A DNA stretch of 64,000 nt. It comes from Colius striatus (lineage: Eukaryota > Chordata > Aves > Coliiformes > Coliidae). This document shows, piece by piece, positions 36,701-51,645 of this stretch. The stretch is taken from contig NC_084761.1 of NCBI RefSeq assembly GCF_028858725.1, positions 93,211,971 through 93,275,970 of the forward strand. The letters run 5' to 3'. The notes beneath the pieces are model-generated. The model searched no databases. It saw only the letters and a list, made by a program, of their open reading frames with translations, and was not told the DNA's origin. Made by a program: the position numbers and the translations under genes. Numbering within the stretch: the first letter of the stretch is position 1; each line of letters begins with the position of its first letter.

Positions 36701-39700
36701 GTCAGGTGAACAGTGGGGATTTTCCTTTATTCCTTTAAGGAATGTCCATTTCCTTTTACATACAGTGAAAGAACCCCATTAAAGTGAAGACAGAGAACTT
36801 TACGGGCTTCTCTTTCCCTTCATCCCAAAGATATTGTGTCAGACACAAAGATCTTGACACTGTAGGACAGCAATATTTGGCTTGATGCAGAAGAGGGCAT
36901 GCACTGATTTGCCTTGGTATTTTCAATAACACTTAGAGCTGAGATTGAAGCCCTAGTCACACTTCAGGAAAGCTTTTGTCCCGTGAAGCATAAAATATAA
37001 GCATATAGTGTGAAAGAAGGCAAAGGAAGAATATAATCCTGGAAAAAAGAATTGATTAAATGATGTATCTGTGTTCACAAAGGAAAGTTTTATTTTAACA
37101 AAGTCCTTCTAAATCCCTCACTCGTCCTTTACCTATGAGATAAGCCCTTCGATGCTGGAATTGTCTCAAATACATCTACACTAGTGCAGGTTGGTAGCAA
37201 AGCCTCTTTAGCTGCCTTTCACTCTGAAGCTTTTCCAGCATCTCGTGATTCTACTTCAGATTGATATATTTATTTCAGTAGAAGCTTAAAGAAAACAAAA
37301 ATATTTGGATATCAGCTTGGAAGCTGTTGTTAGGGGAAGGAACTCCCATGATCCAGGATCCTGACTCAGGAGAGCAGGAGCATGCTTCATTCAACACATG
37401 GTGCCAGTGAGGATGCTACAACCCTTTCACACTACACTGCTATCTCAGTAAACCTGCACCTACCTCTACAGTGTTTGCAAAGCAGCTTCCAAAGGCTGTG
37501 TGAGCTCTGGTGCTCAAGTGAGTGCTGTGGGTCGTTGCACCAGCACAAGTGCATTCCAGCTCCACCACCTCGTGGACAGGCGGTTGGCAGCCCTTCAGAG
37601 GCCATTCTTGCCTGATGATACACGTGTCCCCAAGGGTAGGTCTTGGAAGGGTAATCGAATGTCTAGATCCCACTGAAATCCTATAGTCTCCTTGTCCGCC
37701 AGGCCTCCATATAAATTGGGAATAGCAGGAAATCTTGAGCTTAGAAGAGTGCTATGAGGCACTTAGATACTGATGTAATTACAGCTATTTATGTACTTCA
37801 GGTGGACGGATCTGATGTATTACCCGCGATGGCCCTCTTACTGTCCAAACCAGCCTCCAGCCCGTGCACGTTTCTCTGCAACACTCTGGCCCACATCCCA
37901 TCACTAACAGCTCTTTAGACCTTTTTGGTGAAGTCTCTATCGTTCAGTCACTGGGATGAGATAATGTTTTAACGAAAAAAAGGAAAGTCCACAGTTTTCC
38001 CACCATCACCACTGAGAAGCTGTTGGTGTGAGCTCCCGTCTCTGGGACCGTGGTGCAGGGTGCTGTCCCTCTGACCTCTGAGTCTGGCTCAGCCCCAGAA
38101 GTCAGCAGTGGACAATGTATGCAGTTCTGACCGTAGGCCATTTCTCTCACTCTAATCAAGTCTGACAAGCCCAGTTTCTCCTTACACATTGAGCTCACAT
38201 GTTCCCATATGAGAAAATTTTATTCCAGCTGCCATTGTATAATCAGAAGTATTATAGGTTTTGTTCTTTCTTGCCAGACAGTGTTTTTCCTTTAATTGGA
38301 TCCATAAGAATGCCCTTACTCCTGAGATGAGACAGACTTTTGCCAAGACTAATGTCTGCAAAGAGGAGCTAACCTCATTTATACCTTACAAAGTCATGCT
38401 TTCAATCCAGCATAAGGAATTTACTATTGTGTTGTTCGGATGAATGATATGAAGTGGAAGCCACCTACATGCCTTAATAACTTTTAAGTAGTTAGTGGTA
38501 CAACCTCTTCTTCTGAGAAAATATTCCCCCAATCTTGTGTCTGTTGGCTGTATTCTGCAAAATGCCTATCCTAACAGATTCCCTGTAAACAACAGTGGAT
38601 GTCACCTTGATGGTGAAACAGCTAGAAAAATGCCTTTTCTATGCAGTCTGTCAGGATTTAGCTGTAGGTAAGATGTCTCAGTGTCCAGTATGTTCAAAGT
38701 TTAGCTGGATATGTACAGAAGGAAGTTAGTATACATAGATACACACTTGGGTATCCAGCAAACCACCGCTAACTGCTGGCAAAGCCTGTGCCAGGTAGTT
38801 CATAACAGACCTATTGCAGCTTTTCACTCTTTTAGTGTTCTTAGGAACATGAAATATTCATGTAAAGAACCTCTCCTTCCCTATGATGGTACCTCTTTAT
38901 ATGCCTGGAGCACTCTGAAATTCATACTGTGAAGCAAAAACATGGGTCATTCACATATCTGAACATGTGAAGGTCCAAGTCCCCATAAAAATCATGTCCC
39001 AAAACTTCCATAGCACACACAGACAGCAGCTGAGCCGTGGCTGGAAGATCTCGGTTTTGCACTGAGGACCACAGGGAGTTTCCTATTCATTTTGTGGAGT
39101 TAGGTCAAGAGCACAGATACTTCTTTTTCAAAATGCCTCCTACTATTTAAGTTATATGTCTGTTGGCAACTGAGGGCCTTTGACCTCTCTGATCAGCATG
39201 TTCTTTCCAGAAGACAGTTTATATGTAGACTGGCTAGTTCATCCCCACACAAAAGATCACTTCTTTGTCAACAATATACACTACTCGAGCATGGTTAAAC
39301 ACAGAAACACAAAGGAAACCGGTCCTTTTTGGTCAGGCAACCATGAATATGTGTTTTGGCTCTGAGTGAAGTCACTGAACTGCTGGTTCTTATGGTGGCA
39401 TGAGACAGGAGAGGCACAATATAAACTACAACGAGATGCTGACAGGTAATTGCTGGGGGTTGGAATCACTCCTGAAACAAAGACCCAGAGGATCAAGGGC
39501 TAAGGATCACCAATGTCTTCTGAACCATTCCTTAAAGATTTAAATGTCAAACAGACCTAGCAAAGCTTTCTGAGCTAATGTAGGTTTGAGAAACTCTATC
39601 CTACAGAGAACTTGAATGCAGCTATGTTGGAACTTCAAGCTGACTATAGGAATGATGCAGAAGGGAAGGGGGAAAGCACAGGGATATGTCCAGGATGTCT

Positions 39701-41837
39701 GCCTTACACAATACCTTCCAGAAGAAAGGCCAAGATTGCTAACTTCTTGGATGTATTCACCCAAAAACTTGCCAAAGCTTTTCATTCTCTGTGCTGTGAA
39801 CAGGAATAAGGTAATGGTAACGGGAGGTGAAATTCAATTAGGTGGAACAAAAGGGACCTTTTATGGATTTTCCATCATAAATTCTTTACTCAGACTTTTT
39901 TTGGGGGAGAAAAAGTCATACTATTTAAAGAAATGAGGCATAACATATAAACCAGTAATGGTGATTAAATAAACATAAATCAGTATTTAGTGAAAAGTTG
40001 GTGCAAATGGAATAGCAGCACACTGCGTCATTGTCCTTTTGCCAGGAAGACTGTTTAAAAGCAATGAGTGAATAACTGCTCTTATTTAGGCATCATCTAG
40101 GCACCAGATGGATGCCAAATGGCATTTGGGATTTTACATCACAGTTTATTTTAATGCACTAAGTTCAATGAAACAAGGGATGACTTCCATGCCTTACACT
40201 ATCCACACTTAATTCATGCTGATTTCCATCTTTTCCTGTCCCAGTACGATGAGGAATTACAATACATAAATCTGGGCTTTGTCCACTGATATTGAGGGGA
40301 TTGACTTTTGCTGCTGCAAATTTAGACCTACTCATTATAGTGTTTTGATATTTTCCCTGACACATCTCAAAAGCCTGTAACAGTATATGTATTGTCACGT
40401 TGATGTTTGTATGCCACTGTATAAATCAGTGATGCATCTACATCACAAAAACTGTTTTGTCCTCCCTCAAAAAGACTCTAGGTAGTAAAATGAGGAAAGT
40501 GAGAGCATGTAAGATCTCTGTGTTACTTCCTTTCCACATCTTTGGGTTATAGGTCCAGTGTCATGATCTCACCAAAGACTTCTGGCAGTTGACCCAAGTT
40601 TATCTGTTAGTGTTGCCAAAGAAAATGGGGGATATCTATGGGCTTTGACACTGCTGCTACTAGAGAGATTTCTGTCCTCCCCTTGAAAAGATGCCTACTA
40701 GACCACAGAGGATGAGGATATCATCTACATTTCACCAGACAGTTTTACATTCCTCCAAGGACAAAGATTCTTCTGCAAGAGAATCTTGTCAAAGTCATGG
40801 TCCCCATGCCACCCTTTGGAGCCTTTTGGTCCTACATTTTCCACTTCAGCCCCAGTTAAAACAATGGTTCATTGCTCAGCACTTTTTTCACAACAGAGCC
40901 TGCCACTTCATTCAGCCACAGAGGGTGATGGGAACACTGCATCTGTTTCTTTAGACGATGGATAAGCCAGAGCCATGGCCCCCTAAGGAGTATCCAGAAG
41001 TGGGAATGGTGCTCCAGGGGATGGAGTTGTGCAGCAATGGCACGTGCAACAATGTTAGATCCATCACCTGCTCTACAGGTATAACTAGTGCTCACAGCTA
41101 TATCCCATTTCCATCGACACCTCATGACACATCAAACAGTGCTGTCAAGAAGAGTTATTTATATGGTTAACCATGTGATTAGACCTTGAGAGAACTCTAT
41201 GTCACGGGTCACCTTCAGTGATCTTCCAGTTTTCCTCTGAGAGAGTGGTTGTCATCAGGAAAGAAGAAGATATCTGGAGCTTAATGAGGAAGACTCCATG
41301 TCAGTGCTATGTGTATACAGGCACTATATTGTGTCAGTGAAGTGTTCAGAGCCTTTGGCTCCATCTACATCAGCAAAAAAACTGGCTTAAGGAGTACTCT
41401 TGGTCAGTGCAATTCAGTTGTCTTTGCTGAATATTGCTTAGAACAGCCACTGCCATGGTTTTGTCCAGGGTTCACTAGCATTGCTACAGACAATTTCTGG
41501 GCATAGGTCAGGAGCCAGCAGTTCTCAGCAAGAAGTTTTCTCGTGTCCACAACTTGGGAGACTTAGAGATAGTGACTAGAATCATTTAGTACAGGCAAGT
41601 CTCAATGTTAGGCACAGATCAATCACATCCTTTAATTCACCAGTACATACATAATGTTTAAGGCTAGTGAGGGCCATTTTGAGCAAGAAGAGAGTGGCTG
41701 GGGCCCTCAAACCATTTTTGTTACACCAGTGTTACTGGGCTTTAAAGGGGTTTTACATGCAGAACAATGCTTAGAGGCTGTAGAAGAGGTCTCTATATTG
41801 TCTCTGCTCTTAATCATATGGTTTAGTTATGGGTAGT

Positions 41838-41902
41838 CTTGTGAGGAGCAGGGAGTTGGATTTGATGTTCCTTCCAAATTGTCACATTCTATGATTCTGT
41901 GG
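41838..41902 (+). mobile_element. CR1 LINE 3'-end fragment
   Basis: TTGTGAGGAGCAGGGAGTTG, then GATTTGATGTTCCTTCCAAATTG and the tail ATTCTATGATTCTGTGG mark the last ~65 bp of a CR1 in plus orientation. The GAGGAGCAGGGAGTTGGA version of the 3' end differs from the other copies here and marks a third CR1 tail type. No coding sequence remains. Confidence 0.85.
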
Positions 41903-42684
41903 TTCAATGGTTTATTGCTGGCTCATGATGATCCCCATCCCCCTCAGGAGAAAACAGGTCCTGCACTGATTAGGTAGACTAAATTTGTCTTCCCTGACAA
42001 AGCAAATATTGCAATAAGAATGTCTGTCCTCTTGTAGGGTCCAAATCCCTATACACAAAAATATATCACATACACTTTATTACAGAAAATCACACCCCAC
42101 ATATGTCAAAAGAAGGGAACCACAGGAGCCCACAGTAACCCAGGCCTTGGATAGAAAGGATGTGGGCATACCAGTCACCCACCATCAGGCAGCATTTACT
42201 GGTCCTGCCCACAGACAGAGACATGTTGGTCACACTTACACAAGAGCTCGGAGAACGGCCCATGGCAAAGTGTACAATTTAAAACCCATCTAGTTACATT
42301 CTTGGAAACATTCTCCTCCAAGTCAAACCAAGAAAAATATTCATTCCAAACAACAACACGAGGCACAAGGAATTGCATCACTCAGCTATGGCTCCAGCGT
42401 TGCAGTGTGGGCAAAGAAAGAAGGAGGCATGGGAAGGGCAAGATGCAAAACTGAAGCCTTAATTGTTGCCTTGGAGGAGAGTGGAAGGTCTTTGGGTTCA
42501 AGAAGGAGAGGTTACAGCCTTGCACAAGAACTCTCCACAGCTATCAACATGTTGCACATAAACAGTGAACTAATTTTGTACAGGATTCAGTCTTGCTCTC
42601 AGTGAAATTGGTGTCAAGCCTTCTCCTGGCGCTTACTGAACTCATGCAGACCTGAGTACCACCTTGCATTGGCATGCCCACTAA
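41903..42684. other. Unique spacer between CR1 fragments
   Basis: About 780 bp with no recognised gene, RNA or repeat. Confidence 0.6.
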
Positions 42685-42780
42685 TCATAGAATCATAGAA
42701 TCATAGTATGGTAGGGGTTGGAAGGGATCTTTAGAGATCATGTGGTCCAACCACTCTACAGAAACAGGTCCACCTAGATG
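42685..42780 (-). mobile_element. CR1 LINE 3'-end fragment
   Basis: Three tail units on the plus strand (TCATAGAATCATAGAATCAT) precede GGTAGGGGTTGGAAGGGATC, TTTAGAGATCATGTGGTCCA and ACAGGTCCACCTAGATG, the reverse complement of a CR1 3' end. The copy is cut after about 95 bp. Confidence 0.93.
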
Positions 42781-45700
42781 TCCAGCTGTCTGCACAGCAG
42801 CACTGGTAACACAGCAAGGCCATAACACCCAGTTATGCATCCATATGTTCACACATTCACAGATGTTACCTGTGTAAACAATCTGATTTTAAACAGGACA
42901 ATGGAAATGAGCTGGGTATCTTTAAGAAGGTGGGGACCTCTTCTGAAGAAACAATGAATTTTTTTTAACCTTTTCAAAGTGAGAACAAAGGAGTGGTAGG
43001 TTTAATTAATGTTCTTTTTTTTTTGCAGTGGTCATTATTTGAAATTTCAAGTATAGAGATCTTAAAAAAGAGTAAAATTCAACCTGTTCTTTAATCTAGC
43101 CTTTCTTTGAATCTCTCCTTTCTTTGTAGACATGTCCACTAGTCCTTAAACTGATTTATGTGATTGGTCAATTGTGAGTTAATGAAGGGGATAAAATGTT
43201 TTCTGGAATGCTGGGATAATCGACAAATAGCAATGACCAGCAACTGGACCACGGCCAAGACAGGAACTTAATCCCCTGAAGTCCAAGGGTATTGTGAAGT
43301 TGCACTGAAGTGGGAACTGAAAGAAACCAGTTACATCATTCCATTTGTTTCCTTAGACTGGGACAAATGCACTCACTCCAGAAAGCATATTTGAAGGCTA
43401 ATTATGTAGGGAGAAAACACGTTAGGAAGGAATTTCTCTACTTCTAGGCATATGTGATTTCAAGTGCAGTTTAAGGGTTTTAATCCTCTTCTTTTCTGGT
43501 TACTCTTTACTGTTTGATGTATTCAGTGCAGATTGTTTCTTCCAGAGGTCACACACTCTCACCCCCTACCTCTGCTTTCCTTAATGATGAGGAGCAGCTC
43601 CCTCGCCCTCTGTCAAACATTTTGCCCGAGTTCTCAGTGGCAACACAAGAGCTGAATGGTTCAGCTGCAAGGATTAAAGACGTGGGTTTAAAATGTATGT
43701 ATATCCTTTCAGTGTAAAATTTAAATTAGAATACAGAGACACCCTTGCTTGCTCTGCCTTGGATTTTGTGTAAAGGTCAAAATTCATCACTGTTGGACTC
43801 CCACTGAAGTTAAGCAGTTTTGTCAAGGACAAATTTGAGGCTATTCAGTCAAGCCAAGGCTTCTCAGCCTGGATCTCTCTGGTTTTCAGTGGACACCTCA
43901 AGACACACAGTGTAGGAGGATGGGGGAAGAGAGGATTTTCAGGTGGTTGGTACACAGTTAATGAATATAAAAGTTGAAACTCTGCACATGAAGCCTTGAA
44001 CGACGCTCACAAGTCCAACAGCTAAAAAGAGATAGAACAGCACATGTAAGAAGTGAGTTATCGTGGCTTTGGTGGAGGGAAAAGGGTGGGCTATGGCAAC
44101 CCACTAGTGATACTGAGAGGACAAGGAGCACTCTAAAATATCCCATCTGTGGTGGATAAAACCAGCACTGAGGAGCTTTCTGGGAGTAGAGAGAGGACAA
44201 CTCAACTTGCTGTGGGCCTCCAGTTCTGACAAATTAGGCCAAGTCCCCGGTGTGTTGCACGATATGTGATGTCACCACAAATAGATTTGTTGACTCTGTC
44301 CTTGTACTAAGACTCCAAAACACAACTCCCAGAAGGGGATTTTGGGGATACTGCAGGATGACGCCTGTGCTCTCATCAACACCCAGTTGTTTTGATCTTA
44401 GATCTTGCTGGAATAAAAAACCCCCACAAACTGAAGTGACAAGAACTCTTCATAAACTTAAACCCCACAAACAAGCTAAAATGACAGGAGTCCTTCATAG
44501 ACGTCCAAGCTAACACCCTCTCCTGTGTTTCTGGGCTGCTTAGGCTCACTTTCAATAAGGGACTAATTTTTGTACCATTTTAAGGATATTTTCCTGATGA
44601 AAGACCCCAGAGAGCCAATGTTGCACACACAGGTGGTTTGTAAATTCAGTGGGGAGAGGGCTGAGGTTTATTTGCCTTATTTGCACCTCAGACAGTGGGT
44701 CCTGATTTCACTGCTACGCCTAATTCATGTAATAGATGGGCAAATAATTGAACAGCTTAAAATGCCTGGGAAGGCTCAGGAGAAGGTTCAAATGGAGGCA
44801 AATATTCTTACAAGAACAGTTGGGGTCTGTAATGATGTGAGCTTTGAAGGGATCAAGAGATGGTGTTTGCAGTAATGAGATTTCCAGAGCCAGAGACCCA
44901 TGGGGAATCATAAAGAAGAGAGAGAAGTCAGGCATGAGGAGTGAGGAGAGATTAATTAGTGGTAAGTAACATCCTCTTGGTACTATTCAATATGGAAAAA
45001 CACTCAAATATATAAGACTTGTGTTAATAGCCCATGGTGAAGAACCAGATGGGCCAGCACCAGGGTCTATACCCAAATGTAGGAGCTCTGGGGCAGTCCC
45101 ACTGCTCTTACTCACTGTCCGGTTCTGATCCAAATTTGCACCACCCTGAACTGCCTGACCACATCTCTGATGGAGTGAAGTTCCTCTTCCACCTCCCTCA
45201 GCTCCTCCACACCAGCTCCTTTATACCCCAGCCTTGCTCTATGTATTGCTTCAGCAATTCTGCCTCTTCATTAGCATTTCAGAAAGCTAATTGCTGTCCT
45301 CCCATGAGCTAACTGGATAACTCTATCAGCCAGGCAGCTGCATCTCTCTTGTGTTTGGGGATTTGTTGATTAAAATGATTAGCTCATCCAGTTTGACCCT
45401 ATCAGCTCCAGCTTCCTTTGCTGCTGATGAGAAGCACATGTTGGTGGGCCTGGAGCATTTCACAACAGAGCTCATCAGCAAAGCAAGGGGTTGGACCACA
45501 AGCAGGTGGGCTTTTGTAGTGAAAATTCCTTCTTGCCATGGGTTCAGGACAGATCCATAGGGACCAATGGTAATCACCAGCATAGAAAACAGTGTGAGTA
45601 ACCCAGAATCCAATTTAAGCCAAAATTCAGCAGTAGGTGGCTTCAGAAGCCAAGTTCTACAGGGAGACTGAAGAAGATGATATTGGTTGGGTGAGATTTG

Positions 45701-48700
45701 GAAGTGTAAGGGAGAAAAAAATTGCATTTAGATCTAGTTTGCTTAAAAAAAAAATCCTTTAGAAAAACTATTGTAAACTGCCTTGTGAAGAAATAGAAAT
45801 TCTCATCAGGTGTATGTGTGTTTTATTAAGGACATCCACTAACATAATGCTTAAATTCAGGAGTGTCCTTGTCTGTTCCATGTGTAAGAGGTTTCAGATG
45901 AAACCTTTGTTGCCAGTTAGCTGAATAAAGCTAAATCTGATTAGTTTACAGCCCAAGGTGATAAATCTTGTCTCTATACCCTTTTAGTCAAAGAAAAGGC
46001 TTGGAGGAGAGGTCTAGAAAGATTTCATTTATTCATTAGCCTTTAAAAGCTATATTAAGGTGCAGACTTTTTAAGGTCTAATCTGAATGAGTTTTAAATC
46101 GGGGGACAATTACTTTTAAAGACAGTGAAATATAGTTCTCCAGCAAGGAATGTCTATGACAGCTCAGTTCAAGGCCTGATTCACCTATCTCAGTTCTCTT
46201 AAAAACCTCCTGTTACAAACTTTCCTATGCAGTCTATTCCAGCACTTGCGTCTCCATCACGTTACACAGCTTTCTGGTGTGCAGCAAATCTGATTCTTCC
46301 ATCCATTCATGATTTTTCCATCTATTGTATCTTCTGTGATTTGGATCTCCTGTGTCTGGAGTATACATTACTTAAGCTATAGTGCCTGAAGCTGAGTGAA
46401 GTGCTCCACATGTCTCAGATATGCGTCTCTCAATTAAAACCATAAACTAGAGCTGCCAAGAGCTGACTTAATAGCATGTCTATTTTAGCAGGGAATTGAG
46501 AAGAACAGCAGACAGACAGAAGGAGAAAAACAGTGTAAAATCAGACATTTCTCTGAAAATGCATTCCAACTTAACCACAAAATACAGTCAGATAACCTAC
46601 AAAGTTATGGCTATGTGGGTGATAAGCCTCCCTTTAATTTTTGCATAGGAAACTGCTTCAGATTAGCTCTTACAGAAGGGATAACAAAAGTGATTTACTC
46701 CTACATGCAAAAAACTCCACACTAGCATGTTCATGCATTGCCATGGGCAAGGCACCTTCCAGGTGTGCAAGACTGTTCCCTTCTCTAAGCATTGTGCAAA
46801 ACAAAAGCTGGTTTTGTTGCTTATTGAGCTATAGCACCAGCAATTAAGTTTGTAACAAAATCTCAGGTAATATAAATATTTAGAAACAGCAATCCAGAGG
46901 GATTAAACAAACACAGAGCCTAAATCTCAGAGGATTTACCCTGTGTTGTTATCCCACTTGCAAGTTTTAGAGACAGGAAAACTAAACTGTGGAGAGCTGA
47001 GTTGATTACTCCTAAAGACTAAATGCCTGTATGTATGAGACTACATTCATGGAACGGATTTAAGGATCAGTGTTAGACCCTGTTCCTAAATCCTAACAAG
47101 GCAATTCCTAAAGATGGTAGTTCACAAATCCCAACACTCTGAGCATGGCTCTGTCTAGTACCAGACCCTCTATGAATAACTGAAGGGGAGAAATATCATG
47201 AGTGATTATCAACTGGAAGGTTTTTTTCTTAACTCTAAGCACTGAATCCGGTCAATCATTCCACTCCTCTCCCTCAAGAAATATGAGAGTTGTGGTATCT
47301 TGTGCAGAGCTCTCTTGCCTCAAACATTAGCCTACACATCTCTGACATGAGAGATCCCCTATAATGTCCACATCTTGTGCTCAAGATCATCTTAAAAGTT
47401 GGATCTTTAGGTCTTGTGGTGTAATCATTAAGGGTCTTTCATGCAGATGGGATGGGGGGGCGGTGTAGTAGAGAGTGCAGGGAGAGGGCAACAGGCTTTC
47501 TGCAGTAGCCCATGGGATATGCACTTTTTCTCTGGCATGCTTTTCCCATCTGTGGCCTAAACAAACCTAAAACCCATCTCAGGGGGGCAGAGGTGAGGGG
47601 GAGGTGGAGCTTTACGTGGTAAGCCACTGGGCTTATACACAATGAACCCTGTTTTGGATGTAAAAGCTTCAGTTCCAGCTCCAGAAACATGCTAGCGTCA
47701 GGGGACTGACCAAGTTATAATTGAATCTCTTTGTGTTATTGGTCCCTTGCCCTTCCTAAACTGAGGCAAGCTACATTTGATTTCTTTGGCACCCTCTAGC
47801 ATGTGTACTGCCAGCACGTTGCCCTCGGTGCCTTGTGTAAGCCAAACTGGCCACTTCTGTGACCTCTTGTTCCTTCTATACATGGAACATATTTCAATGA
47901 TTTTATAACTCCTCAAATAAGGTCTCCTTTATTCTAATCTGAATGCCCTGTTAACCTGGTTTTGGATCCTCTCCCAGTCTCCAGAATATCTGATGCTTTA
48001 TATTTTGGATATACCAAACTGCCTGTTGCTGCAGGTTGTGACAGGGGATGTCTGATTCTTGTACTTCTCCCTTTAAGCGTTAGGCTGCTTATTCCAGTTC
48101 CTCATCCCCAATTTAAAAGAAAAAGGGGATGGAAGCATAGGCAGCATCCTCAGAAATTCTCTCTGCAGAAGCTCCCTGTCAGCTCACACATGTCTCATCA
48201 ACCAGCAAAAGCAAAAAGTCTCTCTTGTTCTCATTCAGCTTGTCGATCTCATATAAGTGGATAGATTTTAAATCAAGAAAGCTCAGTGTGGGTTGTTTCA
48301 ACACAAGGTCTAAGGGCAATGTCTGTGGCAAGGGGCTACAGAGATAAGGGTCTCCCAAGCAGTGCTGGGAAAACTGGCACAAGGAAAGCCTCATTTCCTG
48401 GAAACTGGTTTGTCAGGAGCCAACCTGCTTGCAGGAACATTTTGTGATGGCAGAATCTCCAGACTAAACATTTCAAAAAGGCACTTTTTAACTTTCCATA
48501 AAGCTCTCTCTCTCTCTGTCTTTTTTATTTTCCTGAAATGAAGAATTTCTTTTGATTCTAAAGCATGTTTGAAATTGCAGTACACTGAGCTTTTCAAAAG
48601 TTTTTCATTATCTTTAGATATCTGAATTGAAATAAACTGTTCCCATATGCTGATGATTAAAAATTTCAGTGGAACCAATGTGGAATTGGAAGGGGAGAGC

Positions 48701-51504
48701 TGGGCATGCAAGTCTTGCTTGTTCTTCTTATTTAATTCAGGAGGGGAAAAACAAAAGCTCTGAAATCTCTCTGTGGGATGGGGAACAAGTTTCCTACTCA
48801 CTTGTGAGGACCAAGCTCTCCAGGCAGAGCTTCTCTCGTAGCAAACCAGCCCAGCTGAAGGTTTCTTTCTTTCTCCATCAACAGGTGGAAAGGAAATACT
48901 CCCCTCTCAAACGTTAAACACATCACAGAGGATATAATGGATATTGGGGTGTAGATTAAGCCAAACTGATTAATCCTTTCTGTCATTCTCAACTCAACCT
49001 TTTTCTCTACCTCCAATCTAACTTGTTCCTTTGCACATCTCCTGCTTGGTATTAAGCATGCAAGCTATAGCTCCTGTGGTGGTGGAAGATAAGGGTGCAG
49101 TTATATTAAATTACAGTAATTGACCCCGACCTTTTTTATATGCTCTTATGGATGCTTTTGACTTCTTCCTCTCTCCCTGGACTTGAGCATTTATTCCTTG
49201 AACTTCACCCTCAAAGAGGCCTCTCAAGTCCTGAACTAGCATCTTGTATCTCCCTCCTCCGCAGATTTTCCGATTGAAGCATCCCAGACATGCCAAACGG
49301 GATATCTCTTAGAAAAGCTTCCCGGTGGGAAGATTCAACTGTTTCCCCCTACTCTCCCTCTACTCTTCCTCACACCTTTTTTTTTTTATGATTTCAGCTC
49401 TGGGCTGCATCATCTCTACAGCCAGTAAGTTTCCCAGAAATTCAGCATAAACACATGCAGCAGCGTGTGGGTTCCTCTCAGTTTCTTTGCCGTTCTCTAC
49501 CACAGCTGTCTGGAGAAAACATTGGTTTCAGCAGAAAGAAGTGAGATGAGCAGCCCTGCATGCCTTGCTGATCTTCTTCTCCTGTGATGTTGGGAGGTGT
49601 TTGGTAAAGGCTACTGGTCATCTGAATTTCTTGTCCCTCATGAACTTTCTTTTGCACTCAAATTACTACAATATGTTTGCTTTCTCTTATTGTGTGTCAT
49701 AAGTTTTCAGTCAGAAAGAAGGCTACTGGTCAGGAGCCAAGGTCTCCTTGCCAAGAGAGCACACGATTCACCAGCTTAGGAACAGCAGCTGAGGCAAAAT
49801 GGAGTCCAGCTGACCAGGGCAGCAAATAGGGGAAATATCTCCAGGTAGCAGAAATGACTGGAGAACTCTAGACTGCTCCAAAAGTCATGATGCATTGGCA
49901 TAAGACAACTCAATGCCATGTCAAGTGCCATCCTGTGCATTGGGAGCAGATGCTGCTTGCAGAAAACCCTGCCATGATTGACATGCATAATGTTTGTCGG
50001 TAGAGAAGCTGAGTTTCCCATGGGAGTCCTGTGGCCAGCCAAATCACAGCAGGGAAGAGTGTTCAGTGACAAGGGCAGGCCAAGTAAGGCTTCAGTGAGG
50101 TCCTACATGCAGTAGCAAAATATTTCTAAAGATTCCTCTAAAATGCAACTTGCCTTTTAATCTCTACAACTTTTTCATTGCAGGGAGGGAATTTTTCCAG
50201 GCACTGTTGCAAAGACAATCCCAAAGGGTCAGGGAAGTCTGAAGGGGTAAGAGGAGGTCAGGAATGGTGGCAGATGGCAATATGGAACTACCAGAGTACA
50301 AACTAATGTGAAACACTAAGGACTAGATACCTTATCCTAATTTCCCAGGTAAGGATAGAACAAATCCAGGTTTTCCAATTTTTCTCCATTGAGAAATAAG
50401 AAAAGCAGAGAGTTGCAATCAGTCCATCCCTACATGCCACTGATGTTCTGAAGCTTAAAATAATAGGCTGCAATCCCAAGTGAGGAAGCAATTACTAATT
50501 ATGAATGTAATACAAAAAATAAGCTTTAAGAAAATATCCAGTTTCTCTTTCCTTTTCTCACAAATCATTCCCTGAATTTTGTACAATTCTTTGCTATTTA
50601 TAAACCTTTATTAAAATTTTTGAGTAATACATTTCAGGCAGTGAGATGCCTGTGAATTACTTAGATTAGCTCATACATTTTTTCAGTAAGAGATGGCCAG
50701 ACTGCCATTTGCAGAGTGACCAGCTAAACCTTCCAGCAGCATCTGCATACTGCTGTAAAACAACCTTTACTACAGCATGAGGTGTGCTAAGGGCTGAATG
50801 AAATTATTCCCTTGTCAGAAGTGACTGGCTAAAGAGATGCAAAAAATTTATGAAAACCCCAGAGGCTGCTCCATGTGTTTGTGACTATGTTATTTAATTA
50901 TTTGATGGGCTCTGGGTTGCTATGGGAACTTGATGAACTCGGAGAGACACAGAAAAACAAGGTCTTTTCACTTGGGACCGCCATGTCTTCAGTCTCAAGC
51001 ACTTCACTGTGTATTGTAATCGTTTAAATGCCAGTAGAACAATGATATCATGCAAAAACATGACAGATCACACTTTTCTCATGTTAGGAGAGAGGGCTGG
51101 AACACGTGAATATGTGTACAGGAGTCTGTTTGTAATGAAACTGCCATTATGGGGCCCTTGTGTGCTTGCAGTCTCATTCCATCGAGTTAAGAGCAATCAC
51201 TTTTCTTAATACCTGTTTAATGTGTTTACTTAAATATATTTAATAGCCTATGGAGTCCATTTCCCTTCGCTGTTGGAGTTTTTGTAGAGCACAAGACTGC
51301 ATAAGATGCACACAATACACATCAGTAATAACATATTGAAAGCACTGAGGACTGCATGTTAGGGATGCAAGAGGGCAACCTTCAGTCTTGTAGTGAAAAT
51401 AAGTAAATGAGGAAAACTGTGGGGACATACTACAGTACAGCAACCAGCCAGAAAAGTAACAAATTACTTTGTGTATCCAAAGGGAAAGAGTGAGGAAGGC
51501 CAGT
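42781..51504. other. Unique non-coding DNA, no gene recognised
   Basis: Nearly 9 kb without recognised genes. It holds a strong polypyrimidine-AG sequence at about 43013-43029 (possible splice acceptor with no exon behind it) and a short (CT)n run at 48504-48517. Open frames such as minus 45326-45727 and minus 48391-48801 are not recognisable. Confidence 0.6.
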
Positions 51505-51645
51505 TTCTTTCTTCAGGAGGTTTTCAAAACCTGCCTGGATGTGTTCCTGTGTGACCTGATCCAGGTGGACCTGCTTTAGCGGGGGGATGGGACTGGATGA
51601 TGTCTAGAGGTCCCTTTCAACCCCTACCATTCTATGATTCTGTGT
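51505..51645 (+). mobile_element. CR1 LINE 3'-end fragment
   Basis: TTCAGGAGGTTTTCAAAACC, CTGGATGTGTTCCTGTGTGA, CCTGATCCAGGTGGACCTGC and CTTTCAACCCCTACCATTCT, then ATGATTCTGTG, are the ordered landmarks of a CR1 3' end in plus orientation. About 140 bp remain. Same tail type as 31209, 42685 and 62943. Confidence 0.93.

Larger units (their letters stand above)
31891..41837. other. Unique non-coding DNA, no gene recognised
   Basis: About 10 kb without transposon tails or recognisable exons. It contains a 22-bp palindrome at 33759-33780 and a degenerate tandem at 33480-33524. Open frames such as plus 34235-34651 (138 codons), minus 32825-33229 and plus 36370-36684 match no family, and their length is unremarkable. 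Confidence 0.6.
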
